A stretch of DNA of 64,000 nucleotides from Pseudonocardia sp. DSM 110487 (GCF_019468565.1 NZ_CP080521.1:1984001-2048000); one strand, 5' to 3'. Shown: positions 17,204 through 27,800, numbered from the stretch's first letter. Translations and numbers: made by a program. Notes: generated by a model from the sequence alone, not told the origin.

Positions 17204-18435
17204 GATGTGCTCCTTTGCTGGCTGTGCGAGGAACCGGCCGGCGTGGAGGCCTCGGCGTATCCGGCGAGCAACGGCGACTGGTGGAACAGCGCGGCGATCG
17301 CACCGACGGCCCCGTCGCTGTCGCGCAGTTGCCCGGCCCGGACCACGACCGGCTCGGAGGCGGGGATCGAGAAGAGCTCGAAGCGCAGCGTGGCCGCCGC
17401 CTGCTCGACGATCACCGGTGCGACGTGCACGATCTCGCCGCCGATGACGACCTCGTCGGGGTTGAGCACCATGGCCGTCGCGCCGAGGACCCTGCCGAGG
17501 GTCGCGCCGACCTCGCGAAGCACCGCCTCGACGGCGGGGTCGCGCCCGGCGACCCTCTCTGCGAGGTCCTCGAGCGACCCCACGGCGGCGCCCCGCTCGC
17601 GGCACGCCCGCAGGATCGCCGGGGTGGAGGCGACGGTCTCGAGACACCCGCGCTTCCCGCACCGGCAGGTGGTGCCGTTCGGGTCCGCCGTGACGTGGCC
17701 GAGCTCACCGGCGAACCCGCGGCCGCCGGTCACGAGCCGGCCCGCGACGACGAGGCCGCCGCCGACACCGTCGGAGAGCCGCACGTAGACGAGGTCGCTG
17801 ACGGCGGTCTTGTGCGAGATCGCTTCGGCGAGCGCCGCGAACCGCGTGTTGTTGTCCACGATCACTGCGGCGCCGAACCGCTCGGCGAAGGCCGTGTCGA
17901 TGCCCTTGGGGGCGAGCCGGCGGTTCCAGCTGATCTCGGGCGCGCCGGGCTGGCTGCCGATGTAGGGCCCGGGAACGCCGATCCCCACGGCCTGGAGGGC
18001 GCCGAGGTGCGCTCCCGTCTCGCGGGCGAGCCGCTCGGTCAGCGCGAACGCGATCTCCAGCCGCTCGTCCCACGGTGTGCCATCGGCGTAGCGGCTGACG
18101 CCACCCGCGATGATCTCGTGCGCGGCGTCGGCCACCGCGACCTGCACGCGACGGTGCCCGAAGTCGACGCCGAGGAACTGTCCCGACGACGGATCGAGGC
18201 AGAGCCGCTCGGCCGGCCTGCCGCTTCCGACGCGCACCGCGGCATCGGTCTCGGCGACGATGATCGCGCCCCTCGCCAGCAGGTCGCCCGTGATCTCGGA
18301 GACGGTCGTGCGCGAGAGACCGACGCGCTCGGCGAGCGCGGCTCGGCTCATCGCGCCCCCGGTGCGGAGCGCGGTCAGCACGCGCTTCTCGTGCATGCTC
18401 CTCGTGAGCGCGTGGAGCCCGGTCCTCCTCGACAT
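17200..18435 (-). CDS. ROK-family transcriptional regulator
   Basis: DNA-binding ROK protein (411 aa) and first gene of the sulfatase operon. A winged helix-turn-helix occupies residues ~15-75 (MSRAALAERVGLSRTTVSEI). The ROK sugar-kinase-like domain follows, with FLGVDFGHRRVQVAVAD, GVGIGVPGPY and the zinc signature CRCGKRGCLET preceded by GELGHVTADPNG. ROK regulators usually respond to sugars or sugar phosphates and often repress their own operon. Here the neighbours handle organic sulfate, so the inducer may be a sulfated or sulfonated sugar (inference). Its stop overlaps the permease start. Confidence 0.9.
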   Translation of the reverse strand: MSRRTGLHALTRSMHEKRVLTALRTGGAMSRAALAERVGLSRTTVSEITGDLLARGAIIVAETDAAVRVGSGRPAERLCLDPSSGQFLGVDFGHRRVQVAVADAAHEIIAGGVSRYADGTPWDERLEIAFALTERLARETGAHLGALQAVGIGVPGPYIGSQPGAPEISWNRRLAPKGIDTAFAERFGAAVIVDNNTRFAALAEAISHKTAVSDLVYVRLSDGVGGGLVVAGRLVTGGRGFAGELGHVTADPNGTTCRCGKRGCLETVASTPAILRACRERGAAVGSLEDLAERVAGRDPAVEAVLREVGATLGRVLGATAMVLNPDEVVIGGEIVHVAPVIVEQAAATLRFELFSIPASEPVVVRAGQLRDSDGAVGAIAALFHQSPLLAGYAEASTPAGSSHSQQRSTS

Positions 18436-18522
18436 GGGATATGCCTAGCCGGGCCCATTTTTTCCGTCAACGGGCCGACAGAATTACGGCCACTCGCTCC
18501 GCGAGGCGGCGCCGCAAACGCA

Positions 18523-18563
18523 AACGGCACCCTCGTCCAGAGCTATCGGACGAGAGTGCCGTT
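18523..18563 (-). terminator. Terminator hairpin downstream of rpmB
   Basis: AACGGCACCCTCGTCC pairs with GGACGAGAGTGCCGTT across an 8-9 nt loop, a 16-bp stem with one mismatch. It starts 18 bp beyond the rpmB stop and precedes the ROK operon on the same strand. No U-run follows, as is usual in high-GC genomes. Confidence 0.75.
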
Positions 18564-18580
18564 CGTGCAGTGCTGAGCGC

Positions 18581-18772
18581 TCAGGCGCGCGCGACCTTGC
18601 CGGCCTTCAGGCACGAGGTGCACACGTTCAGGCGGCGGCGGTTGCCGCCGCCCGCGCTGGCCCGCACGGTCTGGATGTTCGGGTTCCAGCGGCGGTGGGT
18701 GCGGCGGTGCGAGTGCGAGACGGACATGCCGAAGCCCGGACCCTTTCCACAGACGTCACAGACGGCAGCCAC
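18581..18772 (-). CDS. rpmB: 50S ribosomal protein L28
   Basis: Large-subunit ribosomal protein (63 aa). It begins VAAVCDVCGKGPGFGMSVSH, the usual L28 N terminus, and retains two CxxC pairs (CDVC and CTSC), so it is the zinc-binding form. The GTG at 18772 is chosen because GAGGAG sits 8 bp upstream; a GTG three codons earlier overlaps that site. Divergent from the DAK2/YloV gene, the conserved order seen next to recG in many Gram-positive genomes. Confidence 0.95.
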   Translation of the reverse strand: MAAVCDVCGKGPGFGMSVSHSHRRTHRRWNPNIQTVRASAGGGNRRRLNVCTSCLKAGKVARA

Positions 18773-18887
18773 GTCGAACACTCCTCGGGTAGACGATGAG
18801 GGTAAGCCGGGGTCGCCCCGGTCGCGAAGAACCAGGGTACCCGTGCCACCGAGGCATCGTGCACGGGCCCTGCCGCGAGAAACGCCC

Positions 18888-18900
18888 TAGGCTCGCGGAC
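18888..18900 (+). promoter_or_regulatory. Probable leaderless promoter of the DAK2/YloV gene
   Basis: TAGGCT at 18888-18893 lies 7 bp before the GTG at 18901, the same arrangement as at 10182 and 30809. Prediction from pattern only. Confidence 0.4.
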
Positions 18901-20538
18901 GTGCCCCCAACCCTCGACACCGCGCTGCTCACGGGCTGGGCACGGGCTGCCACCACGGCGCTCGAGCGGCATTGCGCGGAGATCGACCGGATCAACGTCT
19001 TCCCGGTGCCCGACGGCGACACGGGCACGAACCTGTTGCTCACCATGCGCGCGGCCGCCGACGCCGTGCGGCGGGTGGTGCGGGAGAACGGGGCAGGGCG
19101 TGGGGCGGCCGCTGTGGCGGCCGCGCTGGCACGGGGTGCGCTCGTGGGGGCCCGCGGCAATTCCGGGGTGATCCTCTCCCAGGTGTTGCGGGGGCTCGCG
19201 GAGGCGGTGGCGCCCGCCCCCCGACCGGCGGGCGCGGTGCTCGCGGACGCGCTGCGGCGCGCCCACCGGCTCGCCACGGCGGCGGTCAGCAGGCCCAAGG
19301 AGGGCACCGTGCTGTCCGTGCTCGCCGCCGCCGCGAGCGCGGCCGCCGACGTGGAGTCCGACCGGCTCGACGACGTGGCGGTCGCGGCTGCCGAAGCGGC
19401 GGGCAAGGCCGTGCAGGCCACCACCGGCCAGTTGCCCGAGCTCGCGCGGGCCGGCGTGGTGGACGCGGGTGGCCTCGGCCTCTACCTCGTGCTGGACGCC
19501 CTCGCCGCCCTGGTCACCGGCCGGAGCGGGGGTGAGCTGCCCCGCACGCCCGTGCCGGTGGCGCGCGGTCGGGAGGTGCTGGTGGCGGAGCGGGAGGCCG
19601 GCTCTGAGGAGCACGACTACGAGGTCATGTACCTGCTGGACGGCACCGACGAACCGCGCGTCGGCGAGCTGCGCACGCGGCTGACCGCGATCGGCGACTG
19701 CGTCGCGGTGGCGGGCGACGCCGACGGGCTGTGGAACGTCCACGTGCACTGCTCCGACATCGGCGCGGCGATCGAGGCGGGCATCGACGCAGGAAGGCCG
19801 CACCGGATCACGGTCGTGCGCTTCGCCGACCAGGAGGAGCAGTACTTACCCACCCCGCCGGCGGATCGGTTCTCCCGCGAGCGGGCGGTGCTGATGGTCG
19901 TCACCGGGGCGGAGGTGGCCGAGCTGGCCCGGTCCGCGGGTGCGGTGGTGCTGGAGCGCGAGCCCGGCCGCAGCGTCGACGAGAGCGAGCTACTGGCCGC
20001 ACTGGCCGGCACCCGCGCGCGGCACGTCGTCCTGCTGCCCGACGACGCCGAGCTCGCCCCGGTGGCCGAGAGCGCGGCGTCCGTCGCCCGCAGGGACGGG
20101 CAGGAGGTGCTGGTCCTGCCGACGGCGTCGGTGCTGCAGGGCCTCTCGGCGCTCGCCGTGCACGACCCGGACCGCCGAGCGGGGGACGACGTCGTCGCGA
20201 TGGCCGAGGCCGCGGCCGGCACCCGCACCGGCGGGCTGGTCGTCGCCGAGTCGGAGGCGCTCACCTGGGTGGGGCGCTGCGAGCCGGGCGAGGTTCTCGG
20301 GATCACCGACGGCGAGGTCGTGCTGATCGCCCCCGACCTGGCTGTCGGTGCACTGTGGTTGGCTCATCGCATGCTCACCGCGGGTGGTGAGATCGTCACC
20401 GTGCTGCTGGGGGATGCCGCCGACCCGTCGCTGGCCGACGGGCTCGCGGCCGACCTGCGCCGCACCCACCCAGAGGTCGACGTCGTCGTCCACCGGGGTG
20501 GGCAGACCGACTATCCGCTCGTGCTGGGGGTGGAATGA
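18901..20538 (+). CDS. DAK2/DegV-domain protein, YloV family (FakA-like)
   Basis: Two-part protein of 545 aa. The N-terminal DhaL/DAK2 kinase domain (residues ~1-200) has INVFPVPDGDTGTNLLLTM, whose aspartates bind Mg-ATP, and ARGNSGVILSQVLRG. The middle and C-terminal parts match the FakA/YloV region (EHDYEVMYLLD, GDADGLWNVHVHCSD) and end in a DegV-related fold. In Firmicutes the homologue is the ATP-binding subunit of fatty-acid kinase working with a DegV lipid-binding partner; whether it does this here is unknown. The conserved rpmB-yloV-recG neighbourhood supports orthology. It overlaps recG by ATGA. Confidence 0.88.
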   Translation: MPPTLDTALLTGWARAATTALERHCAEIDRINVFPVPDGDTGTNLLLTMRAAADAVRRVVRENGAGRGAAAVAAALARGALVGARGNSGVILSQVLRGLAEAVAPAPRPAGAVLADALRRAHRLATAAVSRPKEGTVLSVLAAAASAAADVESDRLDDVAVAAAEAAGKAVQATTGQLPELARAGVVDAGGLGLYLVLDALAALVTGRSGGELPRTPVPVARGREVLVAEREAGSEEHDYEVMYLLDGTDEPRVGELRTRLTAIGDCVAVAGDADGLWNVHVHCSDIGAAIEAGIDAGRPHRITVVRFADQEEQYLPTPPADRFSRERAVLMVVTGAEVAELARSAGAVVLEREPGRSVDESELLAALAGTRARHVVLLPDDAELAPVAESAASVARRDGQEVLVLPTASVLQGLSALAVHDPDRRAGDDVVAMAEAAAGTRTGGLVVAESEALTWVGRCEPGEVLGITDGEVVLIAPDLAVGALWLAHRMLTAGGEIVTVLLGDAADPSLADGLAADLRRTHPEVDVVVHRGGQTDYPLVLGVE

Positions 20539-22730
20539 ACGCGATCGACATGTCGAGCGCGCTGGAGCCGCTCGTCGGCAAGCGCACCGCACAGGCGCTC
20601 GAATCGCTCGACATCGCCACCGTCGGGGAGCTCGTGCGCCACTACCCGCGCCGCTACGTCGACCGCGGCAAGCTCACCGACATCGCCGGTCTGGAGATCG
20701 GCGAGCAGGCCACGCTCGTGGCGCAGGTGGAGAAGTCGGTGCTGCGCGACATGCGCTCGCGGCGGGGCAAGCTGCTGGGCGTCGTCATCCGCGACGAGAA
20801 GGGCGCCACGATCGACTGCACCTTCTTCAACGGCCACAAGGTGCAGCACATCATCAAGCCCGGGATGCGCGCGGTGTTCTCCGGGAAGGTCGGGGTGTTC
20901 AACAACAAGCTCCAGCTCACGCACCCGCAGTTCGAGCCGCTCGACGAGGCCGACGAGGTGCGCCCGTTCCTGTCGGTCTACCCGGCCACCGGCAAGATCA
21001 CCTCGCAGCAGGTGGCCCGCTGCGTCCGGCAGGTCCTCGACCTGCTCGACGACCCCACCGACCCACTCCCCGAGCTGGTGAGGAGCAGGGAGAAGCTCGC
21101 GGACCTCGCGCGGGCGCTGCGGCGGATCCACGTGCCCGAGTCCGAGGCCGACATCCACGCCGCCCGCCACCGCCTCGTGTGGGACGAGGCGATGGGCGTG
21201 CAGCTCGCGCTCGCGCTGCGCCGCCAGGCCACCGCACAGCGCCCCGCGGCGGCCTGCCCGCCGAAGCCGGGCGCGCTGCTCGACGCGTTCGACGCCCAGC
21301 TGCCGTTCGCCCTCACCGCGGGCCAGCACGCCGTCGGCACCGAGATCTCCGCCGACCTCGCCCGCGAGCACCCGATGAACCGGCTCGTGCAGGGCGACGT
21401 CGGCGCGGGCAAGACCGTCGTCGCGCTGCGGGCGATGCTCCAGGTCGTCGACGGAGGCCGCCAGGCGGCGCTGCTCGCGCCCACCGAGGTGCTCGCCGCC
21501 CAGCACGCCCGCTCGCTGCGCGCGCTACTCGGCCCGCTCGGCAAGGCGGGCGAGCTCGGCGCGTCCGAGCAGGCCACGAACATCACGCTGCTCACCGGCT
21601 CGCTCGGCGCGAAGGCCCGCCGGCAGGCGCTGCTCGATGCGCAGTCGGGCGCCGCGGGCATCGTCGTCGGCACCCACGCCCTGATCCAGGACCACGTCGG
21701 GTTCGCCGACCTCGGCCTCGTCGTCGTCGACGAGCAGCACCGGTTCGGCGTCGAGCAGCGCGACGCACTGCGCAGCCGCGGCGAGCTGGCCCCGCACATG
21801 CTGGTCATGACGGCCACCCCGATCCCGCGCACCGTCGCGATGACGGTATACGGCGACCTGGAGGTCTCGGCGCTCCGCGAGTTGCCCAGTGGGCGCTCGC
21901 CGATCGCCACCACGGTCGTCCCGCTCGCGGAGAAGCCGAGCTGGTTCGACCGGGTGTGGCGCCGCGTGCACGAGGAGGTCGCGGCCGGCCACCAGGCCTA
22001 CGTGGTGTGCCCGCGGGTCGGCGGCGCTGACAACGGCGCGGACGCCGAACCCGAACTCGTCGACACCGAGGATCCCGACATCGGGGCCGACTCCGACGAC
22101 GGCCAGGCGAAGCGCCCGCCGCTCGCCGTGCTGGAGGTCGCACCCAAGCTCGCCGACGGCGCGCTGCACGGCCTGCGGATCGGCGTGCTGCACGGCAAGC
22201 TGCCGCCCGACGAGAAGGACGCCGTGATGCGGGCCTTCGAGCGGGCCGAGCTCGACGTCCTGGTGGCCACCACGGTCATCGAGGTCGGCGTGGACGTGCC
22301 CAACGCCACCGGGATGGTCATCCTCGACGCCGACCGCTTCGGGCTCTCCCAGCTCCACCAGCTGCGCGGCCGCGTCGGCCGCGGGTCGGCGGCGGGGGTG
22401 TGCCTGCTGGTCACCGACATGCCGGCCGGCACATCCGCGCGGGAGCGCCTCGACGCCATCGCGGGCACCACCGACGGCTTCGAGCTCGCGCGCCTCGACC
22501 TCGAGCTGCGCCGCGAGGGCGACGTGCTGGGCGCCCTGCAGTCCGGCCGCCGCTCCGGTCTGCGCCTCCTGTCACTGTTGCGCCACGAGGAGGTCATCTC
22601 CAAGGCGCAGGTCTACGCGGCACACATCGTGGCCGACGACCCGGGCCTGCGTCGCCACCCCGGGCTCGCCGCCCTCGTCGGCGAGACCGTCGGCGACGAG
22701 GAGCGCGCCGCCTACCTCGACAAGGTCTGA
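20535..22730 (+). CDS. recG: ATP-dependent DNA helicase RecG
   Basis: Superfamily-2 helicase (731 aa) that remodels stalled forks and Holliday junctions. The wedge/OB domain covers residues ~1-230 (VGELVRHYPRRYVDR, GVFNNKLQLTHPQFE). Helicase motifs follow: LVQGDVGAGKTVVA (motif I), VVVDEQHRFGVEQR (motif II, DEQH), MTATPIPRT (motif III), VATTVIEVGVDVPNAT and HQLRGRVGRGS (motifs V and VI). A ~45-residue acidic segment in the second helicase domain (PELVDTEDPDIGADSDDGQ) is an actinobacterial-style insertion. Overlaps the preceding gene by ATGA. Confidence 0.95.
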   Translation: MNAIDMSSALEPLVGKRTAQALESLDIATVGELVRHYPRRYVDRGKLTDIAGLEIGEQATLVAQVEKSVLRDMRSRRGKLLGVVIRDEKGATIDCTFFNGHKVQHIIKPGMRAVFSGKVGVFNNKLQLTHPQFEPLDEADEVRPFLSVYPATGKITSQQVARCVRQVLDLLDDPTDPLPELVRSREKLADLARALRRIHVPESEADIHAARHRLVWDEAMGVQLALALRRQATAQRPAAACPPKPGALLDAFDAQLPFALTAGQHAVGTEISADLAREHPMNRLVQGDVGAGKTVVALRAMLQVVDGGRQAALLAPTEVLAAQHARSLRALLGPLGKAGELGASEQATNITLLTGSLGAKARRQALLDAQSGAAGIVVGTHALIQDHVGFADLGLVVVDEQHRFGVEQRDALRSRGELAPHMLVMTATPIPRTVAMTVYGDLEVSALRELPSGRSPIATTVVPLAEKPSWFDRVWRRVHEEVAAGHQAYVVCPRVGGADNGADAEPELVDTEDPDIGADSDDGQAKRPPLAVLEVAPKLADGALHGLRIGVLHGKLPPDEKDAVMRAFERAELDVLVATTVIEVGVDVPNATGMVILDADRFGLSQLHQLRGRVGRGSAAGVCLLVTDMPAGTSARERLDAIAGTTDGFELARLDLELRREGDVLGALQSGRRSGLRLLSLLRHEEVISKAQVYAAHIVADDPGLRRHPGLAALVGETVGDEERAAYLDKV

Positions 22731-22867
22731 CCGGCACCCGCGCGATCGACGACCGACTCCCGGTGTTCCGCGGAACGCATCCACGCCTATCGTGATGTGG
22801 GTGGCTGGGCACGATTCGGGTCCGCCGAACGGGGTATCCGGCCTTCGGTCGTCGAGAGGAATCAGCC

Positions 22868-23818
22868 GTGGGTGTGCTGACCTCGTCCCCGTTGCCAGCC
22901 GAGTCCGAACCGTTCCGGCACCCGGCGCTGTTCTACCGCGACATGGACGAGTACCTCGCCGGCACGCTGCCGTTCATCGAAGCCGGTCTCGACGCGGGTG
23001 AGCCGGTGGCCGTCGCCGTGCCAGGTCTCCAGCTGGAGGCGCTGCGGTCTGCACTGGCAGGTTCCGCCACGCAGGTGCGGCTGATCGACATGACGGAGGC
23101 GGGGCGCAACCCTGGGCGGATCCTGCCGGGCGTGCTCTTCGCGTTCGCCGACGACCACCGCGACGCCGAGTTGGTGCGGATCATCGGCGAGCCGATCTGG
23201 CCGGGACGTACCGACGTGGAGTACCCGGCATGCGTCCAGCACGAGGCACTGATCAACCAGGCGTTCACGGGCCGGAACGTCGAGATCCTCTGCCCCTACG
23301 ACGTCGCGGGCCTGCCCCCGGACGTCCTCGAGGACGCCGAGCGCACCCACCCGACCGTGATCGGGCCCGCCGGGCAGCGCAGCAGCCCTCGGTACGCGCC
23401 CGACGAGGTGCTGGCCGACTACAACGAGGCCATGGCCGTGCCGCCCGGGGTGGCCACGCTGCTCGTCGACGCCGGGACGTTGCCGGAGGCGAGGGCGTTC
23501 GCGATGGCCGGGGCGCGCCGGGCCGGCCTGCGGCAGGACCGGGCCGACGACTTCGAGTTCGGCGTCAACGAGCTGGTCACCAACAGCATCGAGCACGCCC
23601 GCAGCTTGAGCGCGTTGCGGGTGTGGGTGGAGGACGGGCATCTCGTGGCCGAGGTGTCCGACTCCGGCCGGTTGGAGGACCCGCTGGCGGGTCGGCGGCC
23701 GGCCCCGCCCGAGCAGTCGCGCGGGCGCGGGCTGCTGCTGGTGAACCACCTCACCGACCTCGTGCGGATCCACCGGTCGGGGCAGGGCACCACGATCCGG
23801 ATCTACATGAAGCTCTGA
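22868..23818 (+). CDS. MEDS-domain anti-sigma-type regulator with HATPase domain
   Basis: 316 aa. Residues ~15-170 form a MEDS/DcmR-type sensory domain (HPALFYRDMDEYLAGTLPFI, YPACVQHEALINQAF). The C-terminal ~110 residues form a GHKL ATPase of the RsbW/anti-sigma kind, with N-box FGVNELVTNSIEHA and G-box pieces EVSDSGR and GRGLLLVNHL. There is no phospho-accepting histidine domain, so it is more likely a serine-kinase/anti-sigma switch than a classical sensor kinase. GTG start with GAGAGGA upstream. No sigma factor or antagonist gene is adjacent, so partners must be encoded elsewhere. Confidence 0.82.
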   Translation: MGVLTSSPLPAESEPFRHPALFYRDMDEYLAGTLPFIEAGLDAGEPVAVAVPGLQLEALRSALAGSATQVRLIDMTEAGRNPGRILPGVLFAFADDHRDAELVRIIGEPIWPGRTDVEYPACVQHEALINQAFTGRNVEILCPYDVAGLPPDVLEDAERTHPTVIGPAGQRSSPRYAPDEVLADYNEAMAVPPGVATLLVDAGTLPEARAFAMAGARRAGLRQDRADDFEFGVNELVTNSIEHARSLSALRVWVEDGHLVAEVSDSGRLEDPLAGRRPAPPEQSRGRGLLLVNHLTDLVRIHRSGQGTTIRIYMKL

Positions 23819-23852
23819 GCGGCCGGATCTACGCGACCACCGGGAACGGCAC

Positions 23853-24752
23853 CTAGGCCGGCAGCTCGCCGCGCGCGGCCTCGTCGAGGGCGGCTCGGGC
23901 GGTGCGGGGCAGGTGGATCACGCCCGCGCGGTCGAGCTTGGCGAGTTCGCCGCGGGCGCGGGCGTAGGCGGCGAGGCGCTCGGGGTCGCTGTCGGAGTCG
24001 CGGGCCGTGGTGAGGAGCTTGATCACGCGCTCGACGGTGGAGCGCTCGGCGGGGGACAGGCCGGACAGGCGGATCCGATCGGCCGCGTCGATGGCGGCGC
24101 GCCACGCCCGCTCGGCGCGGTCGACCGCCGCCACGAACGACGCGGCGTGCTGGGCGGGCGGGAACGAGTCGGTCTCGAGGGCCTGCGCTTCGGCGAACGC
24201 GTCGACGAAGCGGGCTGTGCTGGCCACGGACACGTCGGCGAGCGCAGGCCTGCGCAGCACCTCCATCGGGTCGCACTCGAAGGCGGCGTACTCGGCCCGC
24301 AGCGCGGTGAAGCGTTCGCGGGCCTTCGCCCAGACGACCTCGGGGCGCGGCGGCGCGGCCGGGCGACCCGGTAGCGGAGCGGTGCCGGCGGCGATGGCGC
24401 GCCTGCGCCTGTTGCGCCGGGTGAGCGCGATGGCCGTGCCACCGACGATCAGCGCGGGGCCTGCGATCACCGTCATGGCGATGAGCATGGCGATGAGCGC
24501 GCCGATCGTGACCGCGGTGGTGCCCGCGACCGCCGAGCCGATGAGGAGGAGGACCAGCACGAGGGCCACGGGCGGCCTCCGATGGCCCCGGCGCGCCATT
24601 CGGCGCATGTGTCGCGCCCGGTGCATCTCGATGCGGGCCATGTGAGCCTCCATCCGGGCTTCGTGCCGCGCCCTGCGGCGCTGGGCGGTCTCCCGCAGAC
24701 GTCGGCCTTCGGCGAACGCGGCGCCGTGCAGGGCCGCCGGGTCAGGACGCAT
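23853..24752 (-). CDS. Hypothetical membrane protein
   Basis: 299 aa with no family I can name. The first ~70 residues are rich in Arg, His and Met (RRARHEARMEAHMARIEMHR), probably a helical cytoplasmic segment. Two hydrophobic helices follow at ~75-130, ending in RRNRRRR. The C-terminal ~170 residues are helical and soluble with regular Ala/Glu/Arg (ERFTALRAEYAAFECDP). The ATG at 24752 is chosen because the upstream extension lacks a ribosome-binding site. It is divergent from pyc, with the two starts only ~100 bp apart. Confidence 0.65.
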   Translation of the reverse strand: MRPDPAALHGAAFAEGRRLRETAQRRRARHEARMEAHMARIEMHRARHMRRMARRGHRRPPVALVLVLLLIGSAVAGTTAVTIGALIAMLIAMTVIAGPALIVGGTAIALTRRNRRRRAIAAGTAPLPGRPAAPPRPEVVWAKARERFTALRAEYAAFECDPMEVLRRPALADVSVASTARFVDAFAEAQALETDSFPPAQHAASFVAAVDRAERAWRAAIDAADRIRLSGLSPAERSTVERVIKLLTTARDSDSDPERLAAYARARGELAKLDRAGVIHLPRTARAALDEAARGELPA

Positions 24753-24838
24753 GGCGGGCACCCCTCGGCTCGTCGACTTTCCTCCTTGGTACCGCAGGAG
24801 TGGTGTTCTTCGCACGGGTCCGATCGAGTGCCCGACGG

Positions 24839-24850
24839 TACGGTTCCCTG
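24839..24850 (+). promoter_or_regulatory. Probable leaderless promoter of pyc
   Basis: TACGGT at 24839-24844 lies 6 bp before the GTG at 24851. This favours the GTG over the ATG at 24863 as start. Confidence 0.4.
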
Positions 24851-27800
24851 GTGACGAACGGGATGTTCCGCAAGGTGCTGGTCGCGAACCGCGGCGAGAT
24901 CGCCATCCGTGCGTTCCGGGCCGCCTATGAACTGGGCGTGTCCACGGTGGCGGTCTTCCCCCACGAGGACCGCAACTCGCTGCACCGGGCCAAGGCCGAC
25001 GAGTCGTACCAGATCGGCGAGCCGGGCCATCCGGTGCGGGCCTACCTGTCGGTCGAGGAGATCATCAAGGCCGCGAAGCGGGCCGGAGCGGACGCGATCT
25101 ACCCCGGGTACGGCTTCCTGTCGGAGAACCCGGACCTCGCCGAGGCGTGCGAGCGCGAGGGCATCACGTTCGTCGGCCCGCCCGCGGAAGTACTGCACCT
25201 CACCGGCAACAAGGCACGCGCGGTCGCGGCCGCCCGCGAGGCAGGCGTGGCGGTGCTGGCGTCGTCCCAGCCGTCCGACGACGTCGACACCCTGCTCGCG
25301 GCGGCCGACGAGGTCGGATTCCCGATCTTCGTCAAGGCGGTCGCCGGCGGGGGCGGGCGCGGGATGCGGCGGGTGGGGCAGCCGCACGCGCTGCGGGAGG
25401 CGATCGAAGCGGCGATGCGGGAGGCCGAGTCGGCGTTCGGCGACGCCACCGTCTTCCTGGAGCAGGCGGTGGTGAACCCGCGCCACATCGAGGTGCAGAT
25501 CCTCGCCGACGGTGACGGCAACGTCGTGCACCTCTACGAGCGCGACTGCTCGGTGCAGCGGCGGCACCAGAAGGTCGTGGAGATCGCGCCCGCGCCGAAC
25601 CTCGACCCGGAGCTGCGGGAGCGCATCTGCAACGACGCCGTGGCGTTCGCCCGCCACATCGGCTACGTCAACGCGGGCACCGTCGAGTTCCTGCTGGACG
25701 AGCGCGGCAACCACGTTTTCATCGAGATGAACCCGCGCATCCAGGTGGAGCACACGGTCACCGAGCAGGTCACCGACCGGGACCTGGTGATCGCGCAGCT
25801 GCGCATCGCGTCCGGGCTGACCCTGCCCGAGCTGCGGCTCACCCAGGACCAGATCACGCTCAGCGGCGCGGCGCTGCAGTGCCGCGTCACCACGGAGGAC
25901 CCGCAGAACGGCTTCCGCCCCGACACGGGCACGATCAGCGCCTACCGCTCGCCGGGCGGGCCGGGCGTCCGGCTCGACGGCGGCACCACGCACACCGGCG
26001 CCGAGGTGAGCGCTCACTTCGACTCGATGCTGGTGAAGCTCACCTGCTACGGCCACGATTTCCCGAACGCGGTGCGCAGGGCGCGGCGGGCGATCGCGGA
26101 GTTCCGGATCCGCGGCGTGTCGACGAACCTGCCGTTCCTCGCCGCCGTGCTCGACGACCCGGACTTCGCGGCGGGCCGGGTCACCACGAGCTTCATCGAC
26201 GAGCGCCCCCAGCTGCTCGAGGCGCGCAAGCCCGCCGACCGGGGCACGCGGGTGCTGAACTACCTCGCCGACGTCACCGTCAACAAGCCGAACGGGCCGC
26301 GACCGCAGGTCGTCGAGCCGGTGGACAAGCTGCCCCGCCGCGACGTCGACGCCCCCGCCCCGGACGGGTCGCGGCAGCTGCTGCGGCAGTTGGGGCCCGA
26401 GGGCTTCGCGCGGTGGCTGCGGGAGCAGACCACCGTGCCCGTCACCGACACGACCTTCCGCGACGCCCACCAGTCGCTGCTCGCCACGCGAGTGCGCACC
26501 CGCGATCTGCTGACGGTCGCCCCGCACGTGGCGCGCATGGCGCCGCAGCTGCTGTCCATCGAATGCTGGGGCGGCGCGACGTACGACGTGGCGCTGCGGT
26601 TCCTCGCGGAGGACCCGTGGGAGCGGCTGGCGGCGCTCAGCGATGCGGTGCCGAACATCTGCACGCAGATGCTGCTGCGCGGGCGCAACACCGTGGGTTA
26701 CACGCCATACCCGACCGAGGTGACCGACGCCTTCGTCGACGAGGCGGCGCGCACCGGGATGGACATCTTCCGCATCTTCGACGCCCTCAACGACGTCGAG
26801 CAGATGCGCCCGGCCATCGACGCCGTCCGCGCCACCGGCACCGCCGTCGCCGAGGTGGCGCTCTGCTACACCGCCGACCTGTCAGACCCCGCCGAGCAGC
26901 TCTACACACTCGACTACTACCTGCGCCTCGCCGAGCAGATCGTCGATGCGGGCGCCCACATCATCGCGATCAAGGACATGGCCGGGCTGCTGCGCCCGCC
27001 CGCCGCGCGCACACTCGTGACGGCGCTGCGCGAGCGCTTCGACCTGCCGGTGCACCTCCACACCCACGACACGGCGGGCGGCCAGCTCGCCACGCTCGTC
27101 ACGGCGATCGACGCCGGGGTGGACGCCGTCGACGCGGCCGTCGCGTCCATGGCGGGCACGACGAGCCAGCCGTCGCTGTCGGCGCTGGTCGCAGCCACCG
27201 ACCACACCGAACGCCCCACCGGCCTCTCGCTGGAGGCCATCGGTGACCTGGAGCCGTACTGGGAGGCCGTGCGGAAGGTGTACGCGCCGTTCGAGGCGGC
27301 GCTGCCCTCGCCCACCGGGCGGGTCTACCACCACGAGATCCCCGGCGGGCAGCTGTCCAACCTGCGCCAGCAGGCGATCGCGCTCGGGCTCGGCAACCGG
27401 TTCGAGCTGATCGAGGACTGCTACGCGGCCGCCGACCGGATGCTCGGGCGGCTGGTGAAGGTCACCCCGTCGTCGAAGGTGGTGGGCGACCTCGCGCTGC
27501 ACCTCGTCGGGGCCGGCGTGGAGCCGAAGGACTTCGAGGCAGACCCGGGACAGTTCGACGTGCCCGACTCGGTGATCGGGTTCCTGCGCGGCGAGCTGGG
27601 CGACCCACCCGGCGGGTGGCCGGAGCCGTTCCGCAGCCGCGCGCTGGAAGGACGTTCCGCGGAACGCGAGAGCGTCGAGCTGTCGGACGAGGACCGCGCC
27701 GCGCTGAAGGACGACCGCAGGGGCACCCTGAACCGGCTGCTGTTCCCCGGGCCGACCAAGGAGTTCCTCGCCCACCGCGAGGCCTACGGCGACACGTCGG

